Source: Erythrobacter sp.
Lineage (GTDB): Bacteria > Pseudomonadota > Alphaproteobacteria > Sphingomonadales > Sphingomonadaceae
DNA length: 45,911 bases
Assembly: GCA_013001165.1 (NCBI GenBank)
Contig: JABDNC010000285.1
Span: forward strand, 1 to 45,911
Direction of reading: 5' to 3'
Every line of letters starts with the position of its first letter. The first letter of the stretch is position 1. Both the position numbers and the translations under genes were made by a program. Below, piece after piece: positions 16,579-26,851 of the stretch. Under the pieces are notes generated by a model. That model made no database searches, was not told the DNA's origin, and was given only the letters and a program-made list of their open reading frames with translations.

Positions 16579-16585
16579 CCCCTTT
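16579..16585 (-). promoter_or_regulatory. Ribosome binding site deciding the ATT start of holC
   Basis: AAAGGGG on the minus strand, 6 nt upstream of ATT 16572-16570. It is the only purine-rich element before the conserved VDFYQLS codons. Confidence 0.55.
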
Positions 16586-16597
16586 CCCTACGGCCCT

Positions 16598-16750
16598 TCA
16601 GCCGGCTTCTTCGCCGGCCTGCTTGTTCCTGCGACACCGCTCGGAACAATAGCGCACGTTATCCCAGTCGCGCGCCCATTTCTTGCGCCAAGCGAAGCTG
16701 AGGCCGCAAGTCGCGCAGATCTTCGTGGGAAGGTCTGCCTTGCGCCTCAT
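16598..16750 (-). CDS. DUF2256 zinc-ribbon-like protein
   Basis: 50 residues from ATG 16750, whose ATG overlaps the pepA stop (ATGA). A start at 16759 would add MAK and is equally possible. The protein is a single Cys-rich unit: [20 protein letters not shown] then [10 protein letters not shown], two C-x2/3-C pairs that probably bind zinc. This is the DUF2256 signature, a small family often found beside photolyase or cryptochrome genes; here no photolyase is in the window. Function unknown. It is co-transcribed between pepA and holC. Confidence 0.85.
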   Translation of the reverse strand: MRRKADLPTKICATCGLSFAWRKKWARDWDNVRYCSERCRRNKQAGEEAG

Positions 16751-18231
16751 CTTCGCCATGACGCCGCTTTCTTTGAGCCTTCTACCGTATCGGCGATGAG
16801 ACGGTCGATCAGGCGTACGCCGTAACCCGTGGCGCCCTTGCCCCAGGTGCGGCCCGGCTTGTCCGACCATGCCATGCCGGCAATGTCGATATGCGCCCAT
16901 GGCGTATCGTCGGCGATGAAGCGCTGGAGGAACTGCGCCGCGGTGATCGAGCCTGCGCCCTTGCCGCCGATGTTTTTCATATCGGCGATCGGGCTGTCGA
17001 TCAGCTTGTCGTAAGCCTTGCCAAGCGGCATGCGCCAGACTTTATCGCCAACGGCCTCGCCAGCTTCGGACAGTTCCTTGGAAAGCTGGTCGTCATTCGA
17101 GAAGAGACCGGCGTATTCATTGCCTAGCGAAATGATGATCGCACCCGTCAGCGTGGCGAAGTCGATCACACGGCTCGGCTGGAATTCTTCCTGCGTCCAG
17201 TGCAGCGCATCGGCGAGAACGAGGCGGCCTTCCGCATCGGTGTTGAGGATTTCGATGGTCTGGCCGTTCATCGACTTGACCACATCGCCCGGACGCTGCG
17301 CATTGCCGTCGGGCATGTTCTCGACGAGGCCCATGACGCCGACCACATTGGCCTTCGCCTTGCGCTTGACGAGAGCGAGCATGCCGCCGGCAACCGCGCC
17401 TGCGCCGCCCATGTCCCACTTCATGTCTTCCATGCCGGGTCCCGGCTTGATCGAGATGCCGCCGGTGTCGAAGGTCACGCCCTTGCCGACGAAGGCCACG
17501 GGCGCTTCGCTGCCGCCGCCGTTCCAGCGGATGGCGAGGATACGGCTATCGCGGGCCGAGCCCTGCCCGACGCCTAGCAGCGAGCCCATGCCCATTTCTT
17601 CCATCTGCCCTTCGTCGAGCACGATCAGTTCAGCGCCGGTGTCCTCGAAACGCTCCTTGCAGCGCGCAACGAAGCTTTCGGGGTAGATCACATTGGCCGG
17701 TTCGGTGACGAGTTCGCGGGTAAATTCCACACCCTCGGCAAGGGCAGCGGCATGGGCCCAGGCACCTTCGATGCCTTCGGGCGCGCCAACGACGGTCACG
17801 CCTTCGAGCGTGATCTTCTGTTCGTCCTTCAGCTTGGTGCGATAGATGTCATAGCGCCAGTTGCGCAGGCGCAGGCCGAGCAGCACATGCGCCGCCTCGA
17901 TCGCGGTCAGGTCACTTTCCGACAGGTCGAGCACCAGCTGCTTGTCGCCGGTCGACTGATACTTGCCGGCAAGCGCCGCGCCTGCCTTTTCCAGATTTGC
18001 GAGGCGCGCTTCGTCGTTCTTGTCGCCTGCACCGGCCAGCGCCAGCCGCGCCACACCGCCGTCCGTTTCGACGAAGCCGTCGAAGGTCTGTCCCGCACTG
18101 CCTTTAAATCGGGCCGCCTCGGCGCCTGCGCGCATCGCGGCATTGGTGGCAGCAGGAAGCTTGCCCTTGTCGACCACATGCGCAATGAGGCGCGCGCCTT
18201 GCGGACGGGATTGGCTAAACTGGATGTGCAT
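16747..18231 (-). CDS. pepA: Leucyl aminopeptidase, M17 family
   Basis: PepA is a cytoplasmic hexameric aminopeptidase with two metal ions. 494 residues, the family length. The metal and active-site block is clear: [20 protein letters not shown], then [16 protein letters not shown] and the M17 signature [14 protein letters not shown], with downstream [11 protein letters not shown]. Start: ATG 18231 with GGAGA upstream, giving [20 protein letters not shown]; the longer frame to 18333 overlaps the lptD promoter region. The stop overlaps the DUF2256 gene (ATGA). It is divergent from lptD across 100 bp, which probably carries both promoters. Confidence 0.96.
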   Translation of the reverse strand: MHIQFSQSRPQGARLIAHVVDKGKLPAATNAAMRAGAEAARFKGSAGQTFDGFVETDGGVARLALAGAGDKNDEARLANLEKAGAALAGKYQSTGDKQLVLDLSESDLTAIEAAHVLLGLRLRNWRYDIYRTKLKDEQKITLEGVTVVGAPEGIEGAWAHAAALAEGVEFTRELVTEPANVIYPESFVARCKERFEDTGAELIVLDEGQMEEMGMGSLLGVGQGSARDSRILAIRWNGGGSEAPVAFVGKGVTFDTGGISIKPGPGMEDMKWDMGGAGAVAGGMLALVKRKAKANVVGVMGLVENMPDGNAQRPGDVVKSMNGQTIEILNTDAEGRLVLADALHWTQEEFQPSRVIDFATLTGAIIISLGNEYAGLFSNDDQLSKELSEAGEAVGDKVWRMPLGKAYDKLIDSPIADMKNIGGKGAGSITAAQFLQRFIADDTPWAHIDIAGMAWSDKPGRTWGKGATGYGVRLIDRLIADTVEGSKKAASWRR

Positions 18232-18331
18232 GGATTCTCCCGAGATATTGTCTGGTCGTAGCGGGCCTGTTGCGACCGTCGCCGTAGGAAACGCGATTGC
18301 GATTAGGCGTGGCCGGTGCGATAGGCAAGAC

Positions 18332-20677
18332 ATGGTCCCGAGCCGAGCCTACCGGATTGCAAACGCAACGCACCTTCTCGGCACGGGTGTGGCAATGCTC
18401 GCGCTTGTCGCCGCTGCACCTCTGGCGGCGCAGGAAGGCGCGGCGACCGGAACCGGCACGGTCGAAGAACCGGAGGGCGAGAGCCCGAGCGACCTACCGG
18501 CCCCACCCGATCCTGTCATTATTGCGACGCAGGAAGACATTCCCCCGCCCCCGCCCGAATTCAACAAGGCAGGCGAGCGGCAGATATCGTTTGCCGCCGA
18601 TATACTGAGCTACGATTCCGACGCGGACATCACCACGGCCGAAGGCAATGTTGTCCTGCGCTCGGGGGACCGGTCGCTGCGGGCGGATAGTGTCAGCTGG
18701 AGCCAGCGCACCGGTGTGATTGTTGCAAGCGGGAACGTCCGCTTCGTCGACGAGAACGGCAACCAGCTCTACTCCGAACGCGTCGAACTCACCGACCAGT
18801 TCGAAGCCGGCGCGATGGACGATCTGCTGCTGGCCCTGCGTCAGGGTGGCAGGCTGGCGGCCAATCGCGGCGTGCGCGAAAATGACGGCACGATCGCACT
18901 CGAACAGGCCGCCTACAGCGCCTGTTCCGTCACAACGCCGGAAGGCTGTGACAAGGAGCCGAGCTGGCGCATCACGGCCGAGCGGGTCATCTACGATCCG
19001 ACCGACAGCAAGGTGCGTTTCAAGGGTGCCTATCTCGAACTGTTCGGTGCGCGCATCCTGCCCCTGCCCGGCCTTTCGGTCCGGACCGATGGCGGCGCGG
19101 TATCGGGCTTCCTCGTCCCCGACCTGCGGATTTCCGAAAGCAACGGGGTCGAGGTTTCGGGCAGCTACTACGTCCGTTTTGCCGACAACCGCGACCTGAC
19201 CGTTTCGGCCTACGCCTTCACCAAGGCTCCGCCGATGGTCTCGGCCCAGTGGCGACACCTGACCGACAAGGGCGCCTACCAGATCACCGGCTACGCAACG
19301 CATAGCCGCCGCTTCACCGACGCGACCCGCACCGACACGTTCGATAGCGAGCCGCGCGGATACCTTTTCGCCAACGGCAAGTTCCAGTTCACGCCCGAAT
19401 GGAGCCTGACCGGATCGGTCCGCCTCGCCAGCGACCGGACCTTCCTGCGACGCTATGACATCAGCCGCGACGACCGCCTGCGTTCGATGGTCGATCTCGA
19501 ACGGATCGACGAGAAGTCTTATTTCTCGATGGCCGGTTGGGCGACGCAGACGCTGCGGCTGGGCCAGGACCAGGACAATGTGCCCGTTGCCCTGCCTGTC
19601 ATGGACTGGCGCTATCGCCTCGACGACCCGATTGCCGGCGGGAACGTCGAGTTGCAGCTCAACAGCCTCGCGATCATCCGTAAAGAAGGCCAGGAAACCG
19701 AGCGCGCCTTCGCCAAGGCGCAATGGGACCTGAAGCGCATCACCGGTCTCGGACAGGTCGTCACACTGACCGGCCTGCTGCGCGGCGACATCTACCATTC
19801 GGACGGTAACGAATTCACCGAAACCGCATCCTATCGAGGCAATCCCGGCTGGGAGACACGCGGCGTGGCGCTCGGTGCAGTCGACGTCGAGTGGCCCTTC
19901 GTGGGCGAACTCTTCGGCGGCGAGCAGGTGTTCACGCCCCGAGTGCAGTTCGTGGTGACGCCCGACATCAAGAACCTCGCCATCCCCAACGAGGATGCGC
20001 GCGCCATCGATCTCGAGGATTCGAACCTCTTCGCGCTCAATCGCTTCCCGGGATACGACCGCGTGGAAGACGGTGCGCGCGTGACATACGGCTTCGACTG
20101 GAAGCTGCGCCGTCCGGGATGGGAACTGCTGACCACGCTGGGCCAATCCTATCGGCTCGATTCGGACCGCGATATCTTTCCCGACGGGACGGGACTTTCC
20201 GAGAAGGTGAGCGATTTCGTCGGTCGCACCCAGATCCGATACCGCGACTTCCTCAAGCTCACCCACCGCTACCGGCTCGACAAGGACAATTTCGCGATCC
20301 GCCGGAATGAATTCGATGCGACGATCGGTACCAGTCGAACCTATGCCGAGATCGGCTACCTGCGCCTGAACCGCGACATTACAACTGTCGAAGACTTGCA
20401 GGACCGCGAGGAATTGCGCGCTGCGGTGCGCGTGGCTTTTGCCGATTATTGGTCGGCCTTCGGGTCGGGCGTGTTTAACCTCACCGACCGCGAGGAAGAC
20501 CCCACGCTTACCAGCGACGGTTTCCAGCCGATCCGCACGCGTCTCGGCATTGCCTATCAGGACGACTGCCTCGAAATGGGCGCCACATGGCGGCGCGACT
20601 ACGTTTCCGCAGGCGACGCGAGGCGCGGTGATACCTTCCAGCTCTATTTGAGCCTGAAGAATCTCGGCTTCCGCTAG
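18332..20677 (+). CDS. lptD: LPS-assembly protein LptD
   Basis: Outer-membrane beta-barrel that places lipopolysaccharide in the outer leaflet, working with LptE. 781 residues. Residues 1-34 form a signal peptide (cleavage after LAAQ). A Pro-rich linker (PPPPPEFN) leads to the OstA/LptA-like periplasmic domain: SFAADILSYDSDADITTAEGN, then LRADSVSWSQRTGVIVASGNV. The C-terminal ~530 residues form the barrel (LptD_C). Cysteine pairs are in ACSVTTPEGCDKEPSW and near the end in DDCLEMG, fitting the disulfides of this family. Start ATG 18332; longer frames are antisense to pepA. Next is surA, a chaperone for barrel proteins, a common neighbour. Confidence 0.96.
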   Translation: MVPSRAYRIANATHLLGTGVAMLALVAAAPLAAQEGAATGTGTVEEPEGESPSDLPAPPDPVIIATQEDIPPPPPEFNKAGERQISFAADILSYDSDADITTAEGNVVLRSGDRSLRADSVSWSQRTGVIVASGNVRFVDENGNQLYSERVELTDQFEAGAMDDLLLALRQGGRLAANRGVRENDGTIALEQAAYSACSVTTPEGCDKEPSWRITAERVIYDPTDSKVRFKGAYLELFGARILPLPGLSVRTDGGAVSGFLVPDLRISESNGVEVSGSYYVRFADNRDLTVSAYAFTKAPPMVSAQWRHLTDKGAYQITGYATHSRRFTDATRTDTFDSEPRGYLFANGKFQFTPEWSLTGSVRLASDRTFLRRYDISRDDRLRSMVDLERIDEKSYFSMAGWATQTLRLGQDQDNVPVALPVMDWRYRLDDPIAGGNVELQLNSLAIIRKEGQETERAFAKAQWDLKRITGLGQVVTLTGLLRGDIYHSDGNEFTETASYRGNPGWETRGVALGAVDVEWPFVGELFGGEQVFTPRVQFVVTPDIKNLAIPNEDARAIDLEDSNLFALNRFPGYDRVEDGARVTYGFDWKLRRPGWELLTTLGQSYRLDSDRDIFPDGTGLSEKVSDFVGRTQIRYRDFLKLTHRYRLDKDNFAIRRNEFDATIGTSRTYAEIGYLRLNRDITTVEDLQDREELRAAVRVAFADYWSAFGSGVFNLTDREEDPTLTSDGFQPIRTRLGIAYQDDCLEMGATWRRDYVSAGDARRGDTFQLYLSLKNLGFR

Positions 20678-20828
20678 GAATTGCATCCACAAGCGCCTCG
20701 CGCGCGTGTTGGCAGCAGGGGACAAACGCGCTATCCGCGCATCGCTTATCAGCAACGGTTAAGCCGCAGTGCGGCATGACCGGGGCATTCGGGCGCAACA
20801 CAACGGCGCCGCAAGGGAATTTTACAGC

Positions 20829-22172
20829 GTGAACGCACATTTGGTTTCGAAACTGGCCGGTATGGCCGCGGCAATCGGTATTCTCGCAAGCGCACCGGGC
20901 GTTGGCGCACAATCGGCCGTCGGTCCGCAGGATCCGCTGAACCTGCCGGGCGAGCTCACCATGCTCACCAATCCCGACCCGAATGTCCGCAAGGCAACCG
21001 CTGTCGTAAACGGACATGTCATCACGGGCACCGATCTCGACCACCGCGTCGCGCTGCTTGTCGATGCGAGCCAGAGTGAAATCTCGCCCGAGGAAATGCA
21101 GCGCGTCCGCTCGCAGGTCTTGCGCAATCTCATCGACGAGACGCTGCAGATCCAGGCTGCTGAGGCCGAAGAAATCGTGATCGAGCCTGCCGAGGTCAAC
21201 CAGACCTATGCGCGGCTTGCTGCACAGTCCAACCGCCGTCTCGAAGAGATGGACGCATACCTGATCTCGATCGGCTCCTCGCCGGTTTCGCTCAAGCGCC
21301 AGATTCAGGGCGAGCTTGCATGGCAGCGCCTGCTGCGCCGCAAGGTCTCGATGTTCGTCAACGTTTCGGCCGAAGAAGTGAACGAGCTCATGGAGCGCCT
21401 CAACGCTTCGAAGGGCACCGATGAATACTGGGTCTGGGAAATCTTCCTGTCCTCCACCCCGCAGAATGCCGCGGCAGTCGAAGCCAATGCCCAGAAGATC
21501 GTCGAACAGCTTCGCCAGGGCGGCAGCTTCGTCGCCTATGCACGCCAGTTCTCCGAAGCATCGACCGCGGCAGTTGGCGGCGACCTCGGCTGGATCCACT
21601 TGCCGCAGCTCAAGGACCCGCAGCTGGAAACCGTCGTCGGCCAGATGCAGCCCGGCCAGCTGGTAGGCCCGATCGCCATTTCGGGCGGTTACTGGATCGT
21701 GTTCCTGCGCGAAAAGCGCCAGGTGCTGACCGCCGACCCGCGCGATGCAACGCTCAGCCTCAAGCAGATCCAGGTCACCTTCGACCCCGCTGTCGATGCG
21801 GCGGTTAACCAGGCGAAGCTCGATACCTTCATTGCCGGCGTCCAGAACATGCGCGGCTGTGGCAGCGCCGATGAAATCGCGGCATCGCTCGATGCCAATG
21901 TCGTTACCAACGACCAGATCAATGCCCGCGCGCTTCCCGACCAGCTCCAGAACATGGTGCTGAACATGCAGGTCGGCGAAGTGACGCCGCCCTTCGGTTC
22001 GGTGCAGGACGGCGTCCGCGTATTGATGCTGTGCGGTCGTGACGATCCGCAGGTCGAATCCGGTCCGAACTTCGACGAGCTCATGGCCGAAATCGAAGAC
22101 GAGCGCGTCAACAAGGCTGCGCAGCGTTACCTGCGCGACCTGCGCAACGACGCATATATCGAGTACAATTGA
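20829..22172 (+). CDS. surA: Periplasmic chaperone / peptidylprolyl isomerase SurA
   Basis: 447 residues from GTG 20829 (SD AAGGGA, 10 nt upstream); an upstream GTG at 20769 would prepend a charged stretch and spoil the signal peptide. Residues 1-28 (VNAHLVSKLAGMAA..., cleavage after VGAQ) are the signal. SurA N-terminal chaperone domain: VNGHVITGTDLDHRVALLV and the helix that follows. Two parvulin domains: the first (WVWEIFLSSTPQN, then GGSFVAYARQFSEAS and GGDLGWIHLP, residues ~200-300) is intact; the second (LKQIQVTF, then NMQVGEVTPPF) looks degenerate. It guides outer-membrane proteins, LptD included. Its TGA overlaps the pdxA start (TTGA). Confidence 0.95.
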   Translation: MNAHLVSKLAGMAAAIGILASAPGVGAQSAVGPQDPLNLPGELTMLTNPDPNVRKATAVVNGHVITGTDLDHRVALLVDASQSEISPEEMQRVRSQVLRNLIDETLQIQAAEAEEIVIEPAEVNQTYARLAAQSNRRLEEMDAYLISIGSSPVSLKRQIQGELAWQRLLRRKVSMFVNVSAEEVNELMERLNASKGTDEYWVWEIFLSSTPQNAAAVEANAQKIVEQLRQGGSFVAYARQFSEASTAAVGGDLGWIHLPQLKDPQLETVVGQMQPGQLVGPIAISGGYWIVFLREKRQVLTADPRDATLSLKQIQVTFDPAVDAAVNQAKLDTFIAGVQNMRGCGSADEIAASLDANVVTNDQINARALPDQLQNMVLNMQVGEVTPPFGSVQDGVRVLMLCGRDDPQVESGPNFDELMAEIEDERVNKAAQRYLRDLRNDAYIEYN

Positions 22173-23182
22173 CCCCCGCCTCGCTCCCCCTCGCCGTTTC
22201 GCTGGGTGATCCGGCGGGGATAGGACCCGAAATCATTGCCGCCGCGTGGTCGCGGCGCGAAAGTGACGCAATACCGCCGTTCTTCGTGACCGGCGGTGCG
22301 GGTGTTATCGGGACTGCCGCGCATTCCTGCGGTATTTCCCTTCGGATCGAGCGCATTTCGAAGCCGGAACAGGCACCGCAGGTATTCCAGCGCGCGCTTC
22401 CCGTGCTGGGCATGGCAGACCATTCCTACGATCCCGGGACGCTGCTCGAAGCTGGGGCCAAGCTGGCGCTCCATTCGCTCGAGACCGCGACCAAGCTGGC
22501 GATATCGGGCGAAGCTGCGGGCCTCGTCACCGCCCCGATCTCCAAGGCCGAACTGGCCAATGTCGGGTTCAAGCAGCCCGGCCAGACCGAATACCTTGCC
22601 GATGCCTGCGGGCTCGAACGGCGCGATGCGGTGATGATGCTGGCAGGTCCCAGCCTTCGCACTGTCCCGCTGACGATCCATCATGCGCTTGCCGATGTGC
22701 CGACCCTCCTGACCAAAGAGCTGATCTGCCACCGCGCCCGCATCGTCGAGGCTGCGCTACGCGATGAATTCGGCATCGATGCCCCGCGGCTTGCAGTTTG
22801 CGGCCTCAACCCGCACGCAGGAGAAGACGGGCGTTTCGGTGACGAGGAAGAACGCATCATCACCCCGGCAATCGAGGAATTACGCGCCGAGGGCATGGGA
22901 ATTTCGGGTCCCTATCCCGCCGACGCACTGTTCACCCCGCGCGCCCGCAGCAAATACGACGTGGCCCTCGCAATGTATCACGACCAGGCTCTCATCCCGA
23001 TCAAGGCGCTCGACTTCGACGAAGGGGTGAATGTGACGCTCGGCCTGCCCATCATCCGCACCAGCCCCGATCACGGCACGGCTTTCGACATTGCCGGTAA
23101 GGGGATCGCCGATCCAGGCGCGATGATCGCCGCGCTTCGCATGGCCGGCGAGATGGCCGCGAGGCGCGCTGCCCGTGACTGA
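22169..23182 (+). CDS. pdxA: 4-hydroxythreonine-4-phosphate dehydrogenase, TTG start
   Basis: PdxA oxidises 4-phosphohydroxy-L-threonine in the DXP-dependent route to vitamin B6. 337 residues. Motifs: VSLGDPAGIGPEII near the start, TAPISK, HHALADVP, GLNPHAGEDGRFGDEEERII and YHDQALIPIK, with the metal-binding histidines; the SPDHGTAFDIAGKG block is near the C-terminus. TTG 22169 overlaps the surA stop (TTGA); the ribosome binding site is weak, so coupling is likely. The stop overlaps rsmA by 8 bp. The lptD-surA-pdxA-rsmA order is conserved in many proteobacteria. Confidence 0.96.
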   Translation: MTPASLPLAVSLGDPAGIGPEIIAAAWSRRESDAIPPFFVTGGAGVIGTAAHSCGISLRIERISKPEQAPQVFQRALPVLGMADHSYDPGTLLEAGAKLALHSLETATKLAISGEAAGLVTAPISKAELANVGFKQPGQTEYLADACGLERRDAVMMLAGPSLRTVPLTIHHALADVPTLLTKELICHRARIVEAALRDEFGIDAPRLAVCGLNPHAGEDGRFGDEEERIITPAIEELRAEGMGISGPYPADALFTPRARSKYDVALAMYHDQALIPIKALDFDEGVNVTLGLPIIRTSPDHGTAFDIAGKGIADPGAMIAALRMAGEMAARRAARD

Positions 23183-23996
23183 TCTGCCTCCGCTGCGCGA
23201 CGTCATCGCGCGTCACGGCCTCAGCGCGTCCAAGGCGTTGGGCCAGAACTTCCTTTTCGACCAGCAATTGCTCGACCGGATCGCTGCCGTGCCCGGAGAT
23301 CTTGCGGGCAAGAAGGTGCTCGAGATCGGCCCAGGCCCGGGCGGCCTCACCCGCGCATTGCTGCGCGCAGGCGCCGAGGTCACGGCGATCGAAATGGACA
23401 CGCGCTGCCTGCCCGCCCTGTCCGAGCTGGCCATGGTCTTTCCCGACCGGCTCCGCGTGATAGAGGGCGATGCGCTCAAGCTCGACCATGATGCAGTCAT
23501 GGGGGGCGAGCCATACGCTGTCCTCTCGAACCTGCCCTACAATGTCGGCACCGCGCTTTTCACGCGCTGGATGGGCGGCGAGGAATGGCCTCCTTTGTGG
23601 ACCTCGCTGACGCTGATGTTCCAGCAGGAGGTTGCCCAGCGGATCGTCGCCAAGCCCGGCGGTTCCGCATACGGACGCCTCGCGGTCCTTGCCCAGTGGC
23701 GCGCAGAGGCGAAGATGGCGATGAAAGTCCATCGCAGCGCCTTCACCCCTCCGCCCAAGGTGATGAGCGCGATCGTGCACGTCGAACCCGCCGCTATGCC
23801 CGAAGGCGTATCGGCAAGATTGTTAGAACGGCTGACCGAGGCGGCGTTCGGCCAGCGCCGCAAGATGCTGCGGCAAAGCCTCAAGGGTGTGCCGGGAGCT
23901 GTCGAAACGCTCGAGGAAATCGGGATCGATCCTCAGCGCAGGGCGGAAACCCTCGAAGTCGACGATTTCGTCCGATTGGCGCGCGCGCTCGGTTAG
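23175..23996 (+). CDS. rsmA: 16S rRNA (adenine(1518)-N6/adenine(1519)-N6)-dimethyltransferase
   Basis: RsmA (KsgA) dimethylates two adjacent adenines in the 3' hairpin of 16S rRNA with S-adenosylmethionine during 30S maturation. 273 residues. SAM motif I is VLEIGPGPGGLTRALL (near residue 50); motif IV is NLPYNVGTALF; SKALGQNFLFD near the start is the typical N-terminal motif. The start is GTG 23175, giving MTDLPPLRDVIARHGLSASKALGQNF. The first 8 bases overlap pdxA, so it is translationally coupled. Its TAG shares four bases (TTAG) with the TAA of the convergent PilZ gene. Confidence 0.97.
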   Translation: MTDLPPLRDVIARHGLSASKALGQNFLFDQQLLDRIAAVPGDLAGKKVLEIGPGPGGLTRALLRAGAEVTAIEMDTRCLPALSELAMVFPDRLRVIEGDALKLDHDAVMGGEPYAVLSNLPYNVGTALFTRWMGGEEWPPLWTSLTLMFQQEVAQRIVAKPGGSAYGRLAVLAQWRAEAKMAMKVHRSAFTPPPKVMSAIVHVEPAAMPEGVSARLLERLTEAAFGQRRKMLRQSLKGVPGAVETLEEIGIDPQRRAETLEVDDFVRLARALG

Positions 23997-24532
23997 TCTT
24001 CGCGCAGGGCCAGCTTGCGCAGCAGCTGCGCCGAAATGTCCAGCGCCTGCAATTGCGTCGCATACCGGCCGAAGAGGTCTGGCTCGCCAGCCAGCGCATC
24101 GGCCAATTCTTCCAGCGCCGCGGCGGACCGCTCCATGTAATCGGCAGTGATCTGCGAGCGATGATGCGGCGCGACTACCGGCTCTCGCTTGTCCTGCCGG
24201 TGCATTTCGCGGGCGATGCGCTGGAAGGCCTTGTCGACCGAGTTCTGCGGCTCTGCTTCGGGGAACCAGTGATCGACTTCGGTGCGATCGGAAAACGAGA
24301 TACCCGCCTTGTTTCCGGCCCGCCAGATGATGCGTCCCCGTACGGCCGTCGCCCCGCGCTGGAGATCGACGGCGCGACCCGTCTCGGGCATGTCGTCGCC
24401 TTCGATCAGGGCGCCCATCGCCGAGATGTTGCACAGTCGCACGACGCTGCTCGCACCGTCGGTATGCAAAGTCACGCGAACGAGTAGATCCACGCGATCC
24501 TCGCGGCGCTCCCTGATAGGAATTGCAGACAC
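23993..24532 (-). CDS. PilZ-domain protein
   Basis: 179 residues. The N-terminal 90 residues are a PilZ domain: RERRED (residues 7-12, the RxxxR part of the cyclic di-GMP site), then LCNISAMGALIEGDDMPETG (NxSxxGxx) and VRGRIIWRAGNKAGISFSD. This indicates cyclic di-GMP binding. The C-terminal part (EPQNSVDKAFQRIAREMH to the end) is mostly helical with no known domain, probably the output or partner region. It converges on rsmA with a 4-bp shared stop. The likely role is a cyclic-di-GMP effector; target not known. Confidence 0.85.
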   Translation of the reverse strand: MSAIPIRERREDRVDLLVRVTLHTDGASSVVRLCNISAMGALIEGDDMPETGRAVDLQRGATAVRGRIIWRAGNKAGISFSDRTEVDHWFPEAEPQNSVDKAFQRIAREMHRQDKREPVVAPHHRSQITADYMERSAAALEELADALAGEPDLFGRYATQLQALDISAQLLRKLALRED

Positions 24533-24614
24533 TGTGGCGACCTTCTCTTCGTTATGGGAAGGCAGCCTATGGCCAAAGGCTTAGCAATTGCTTGCGGCAG
24601 GAACCCGCAGTTTG

Positions 24615-26720
24615 TCAGGCGGCGGCCTTCTTCCTGAGCCTCCAGGCATGCAGCAACGGCTCGGTATATCCGCTCGGCTGTTCGACGCCTTTGAAAATCA
24701 GGTCCTTGGCGGCGCTGAATGCAGGTCCGTCCTCGTTCGCCAGCAGCGGCTCGTAGGTCGGATCGCCGGCGTTCTGTTCGTCCACTTTTGCAGCCATGCG
24801 GCGCAGCGAATCGATCACCTGCCCTTCGGATATGACGCCGTGGAGCAGCCAGTTCGCGATATGCTGGCTGGAGATTCGCAAGGTGGCGCGGTCTTCCATC
24901 AGGCCGACATCGTTGATGTCCGGCACCTTGGAACAGCCGACGCCCTGGTCGATCCAGCGCACGACATAGCCGAGCAGGCCCTGGCAATTGTTGTCGAGCT
25001 CCTCGCCGATCTCGTCCTCGGACCAGTTGGTGCCCTCTGCAAGCGGGATAGCGAGCAGGTCACCGAGGCCCGGCACATCGCCCAGACCCTTCTGGATCTC
25101 GAAGACGTCCTCGCGGTGATAGTGGATCGCGTGAAGCGTCGCCGCGGTCGGGCTCGGCACCCATGCCGTGTTGGCGCCGGCGCGAAGGTGACCGATCTTC
25201 TCGATCATCATCTGGCCCATAAGGTCGGGCGCGGCCCACATGCCCTTTCCGATCTGCGCGCGGCCGGAAAGACCGTGCTTCAGGCCGATGCCGACATTGC
25301 GCGCCTCATAGGCTTTCAGCCAGGCGGAGTTCTTCATCTCGCCCTTCCGCATCATCGGTCCGGCCTGCATCGAGGTATGGATCTCGTCGCCCGTACGGTC
25401 GAGGAAGCCAGTGTTGATGAAGACGATGCGGTCTTTCACCGCATGGATGCAGGCACCAAGGTTGGCGCTGGTGCGACGTTCCTCGTCCATGACGCCGACC
25501 TTGATCGTGTGACGCGGCAGGCCCAGCAGGTCCTCGACCGCATCGAACAGATCGTTGGTGAAGGCACATTCCTCGGGCCCGTGCATCTTGGGCTTAACGA
25601 TATAGATCGAGCCGCACCGCGAGTTGCCGTATTTGCCCAGCCCCGCGACGTCCTGCGCCGAGATCGCGCTCGTCATCACCGCATCGAGAATGCCTTCGGG
25701 GATTTCCTTCCCGTCCCACCGCATCGCCGGATTGGTCATGAGGTGCCCCACATTGCGCACGAACATCAGGCTGCGGCCGGGCAAGGAGAACTCGCCTCCA
25801 TCCGGTGCAGTGTAGGTACGGTCCGCCGCCAGCTCGCGGGTGACGGTCTTGCCGCCCTTGTCGAAGCTTTCCGACAGATCGCCGCGGATCACGCCGAGCC
25901 AGTTACGATAGGCGAGCAGCTTGTCCTCCGCGTCCACCGCCGCGACCGAGTCCTCGCAGTCGGCAATCGTCGTAAGCGCCGCTTCGAGATTGATGTCTGC
26001 GATATTGGCAGGGTCGGTCCTGCCAACCGGGTGCTCCGCATCGAAAACGACCTCGATGTGCAGCCCGTTGTGCTTGAAGAGGCAGGCCTTGTCGTTCCAG
26101 CCGACGCATTGCGCAGGATCGGCCAGCGGAATGCCGCAATCCTTCACATCGGTGAGATCGGCCCATTTCCTGCCATCCGCCAGCGGCACAGCCTCGTCCA
26201 TGAAGCGCTTGGCCTCGGCGATAACTGCTGCCCCGCGATCCTCGTCATAACCACCGGGCCTTGCAGGCGGCGCATCGAGCGCGTCGGTCCCGTAAAAGGC
26301 ATCATAGAGGCTGCCCCAACGCGCGTTGGCGGCGTTGAGCAAGAAGCGCGCGTTGAGAATGGGCACGACCAGCTGGGGGCCTGCCATGGTCGCGATTTCA
26401 GGATCGACGTTCTGCGTCCCGATGGTGAATTCGCCCGGTTCGGGGACGAGATATCCGATCTCTTCTAGGAAGGCGCGATAGGCGTCTGCGTCATGGGCCT
26501 GCCCCTTGCGCTCGACATGCCAGGCATCGATCTGCGCCTGCAAATCCTCACGCTTTTGGAGCAACGCCGCGTTGCGCGGCGCGAACTCGCCCAAAAGGCT
26601 CGCGAACCCAGTCCAGAATGCTTCGCCATCGCGGCCAAGCGGCGCGAGAACTTCGGTTTCGACGAAAGTGGCCAGCGCCTGGTCGACCTCGATACCGGCG
26701 CGCGTCACGTAATTGCTCAT
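24615..26720 (-). CDS. glcB: Malate synthase G
   Basis: Condenses glyoxylate and acetyl-CoA to malate in the cytoplasm, the second step of the glyoxylate shunt. 701 residues, near the 720 usual for the G isoform. It shows the isoform G C-terminal half: [39 protein letters not shown], then [18 protein letters not shown] and [13 protein letters not shown]. The beginning [21 protein letters not shown] is typical. Start: ATG 26720 with GAGGAG upstream; longer frames run into the divergent intergenic region. Isocitrate lyase is not adjacent here. The region to the divergent M20 gene (131 bp) should contain both promoters. Confidence 0.96.
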   Translation of the reverse strand: MSNYVTRAGIEVDQALATFVETEVLAPLGRDGEAFWTGFASLLGEFAPRNAALLQKREDLQAQIDAWHVERKGQAHDADAYRAFLEEIGYLVPEPGEFTIGTQNVDPEIATMAGPQLVVPILNARFLLNAANARWGSLYDAFYGTDALDAPPARPGGYDEDRGAAVIAEAKRFMDEAVPLADGRKWADLTDVKDCGIPLADPAQCVGWNDKACLFKHNGLHIEVVFDAEHPVGRTDPANIADINLEAALTTIADCEDSVAAVDAEDKLLAYRNWLGVIRGDLSESFDKGGKTVTRELAADRTYTAPDGGEFSLPGRSLMFVRNVGHLMTNPAMRWDGKEIPEGILDAVMTSAISAQDVAGLGKYGNSRCGSIYIVKPKMHGPEECAFTNDLFDAVEDLLGLPRHTIKVGVMDEERRTSANLGACIHAVKDRIVFINTGFLDRTGDEIHTSMQAGPMMRKGEMKNSAWLKAYEARNVGIGLKHGLSGRAQIGKGMWAAPDLMGQMMIEKIGHLRAGANTAWVPSPTAATLHAIHYHREDVFEIQKGLGDVPGLGDLLAIPLAEGTNWSEDEIGEELDNNCQGLLGYVVRWIDQGVGCSKVPDINDVGLMEDRATLRISSQHIANWLLHGVISEGQVIDSLRRMAAKVDEQNAGDPTYEPLLANEDGPAFSAAKDLIFKGVEQPSGYTEPLLHAWRLRKKAAA

Positions 26721-26851
26721 GGAACTCCTCTGGGTAAGCCTATTGCTTGCTATGTGGACCCGGGGAGGAGTGGGTTTGCTATGCCCAGACCGGTTGACGA
26801 TTGCAAGCGGCGGGGTGGACTTGATTGTCGGCATGTCTAAGGAAGTTGCCG

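Noticed and set aside
18494-20755. A 753-residue open frame on the minus strand opposite lptD
   Set aside because: High GC with a third-position bias keeps antisense frames open. The plus strand encodes a full LptD with signal peptide; the minus frame has no recognisable domain or ribosome binding site.
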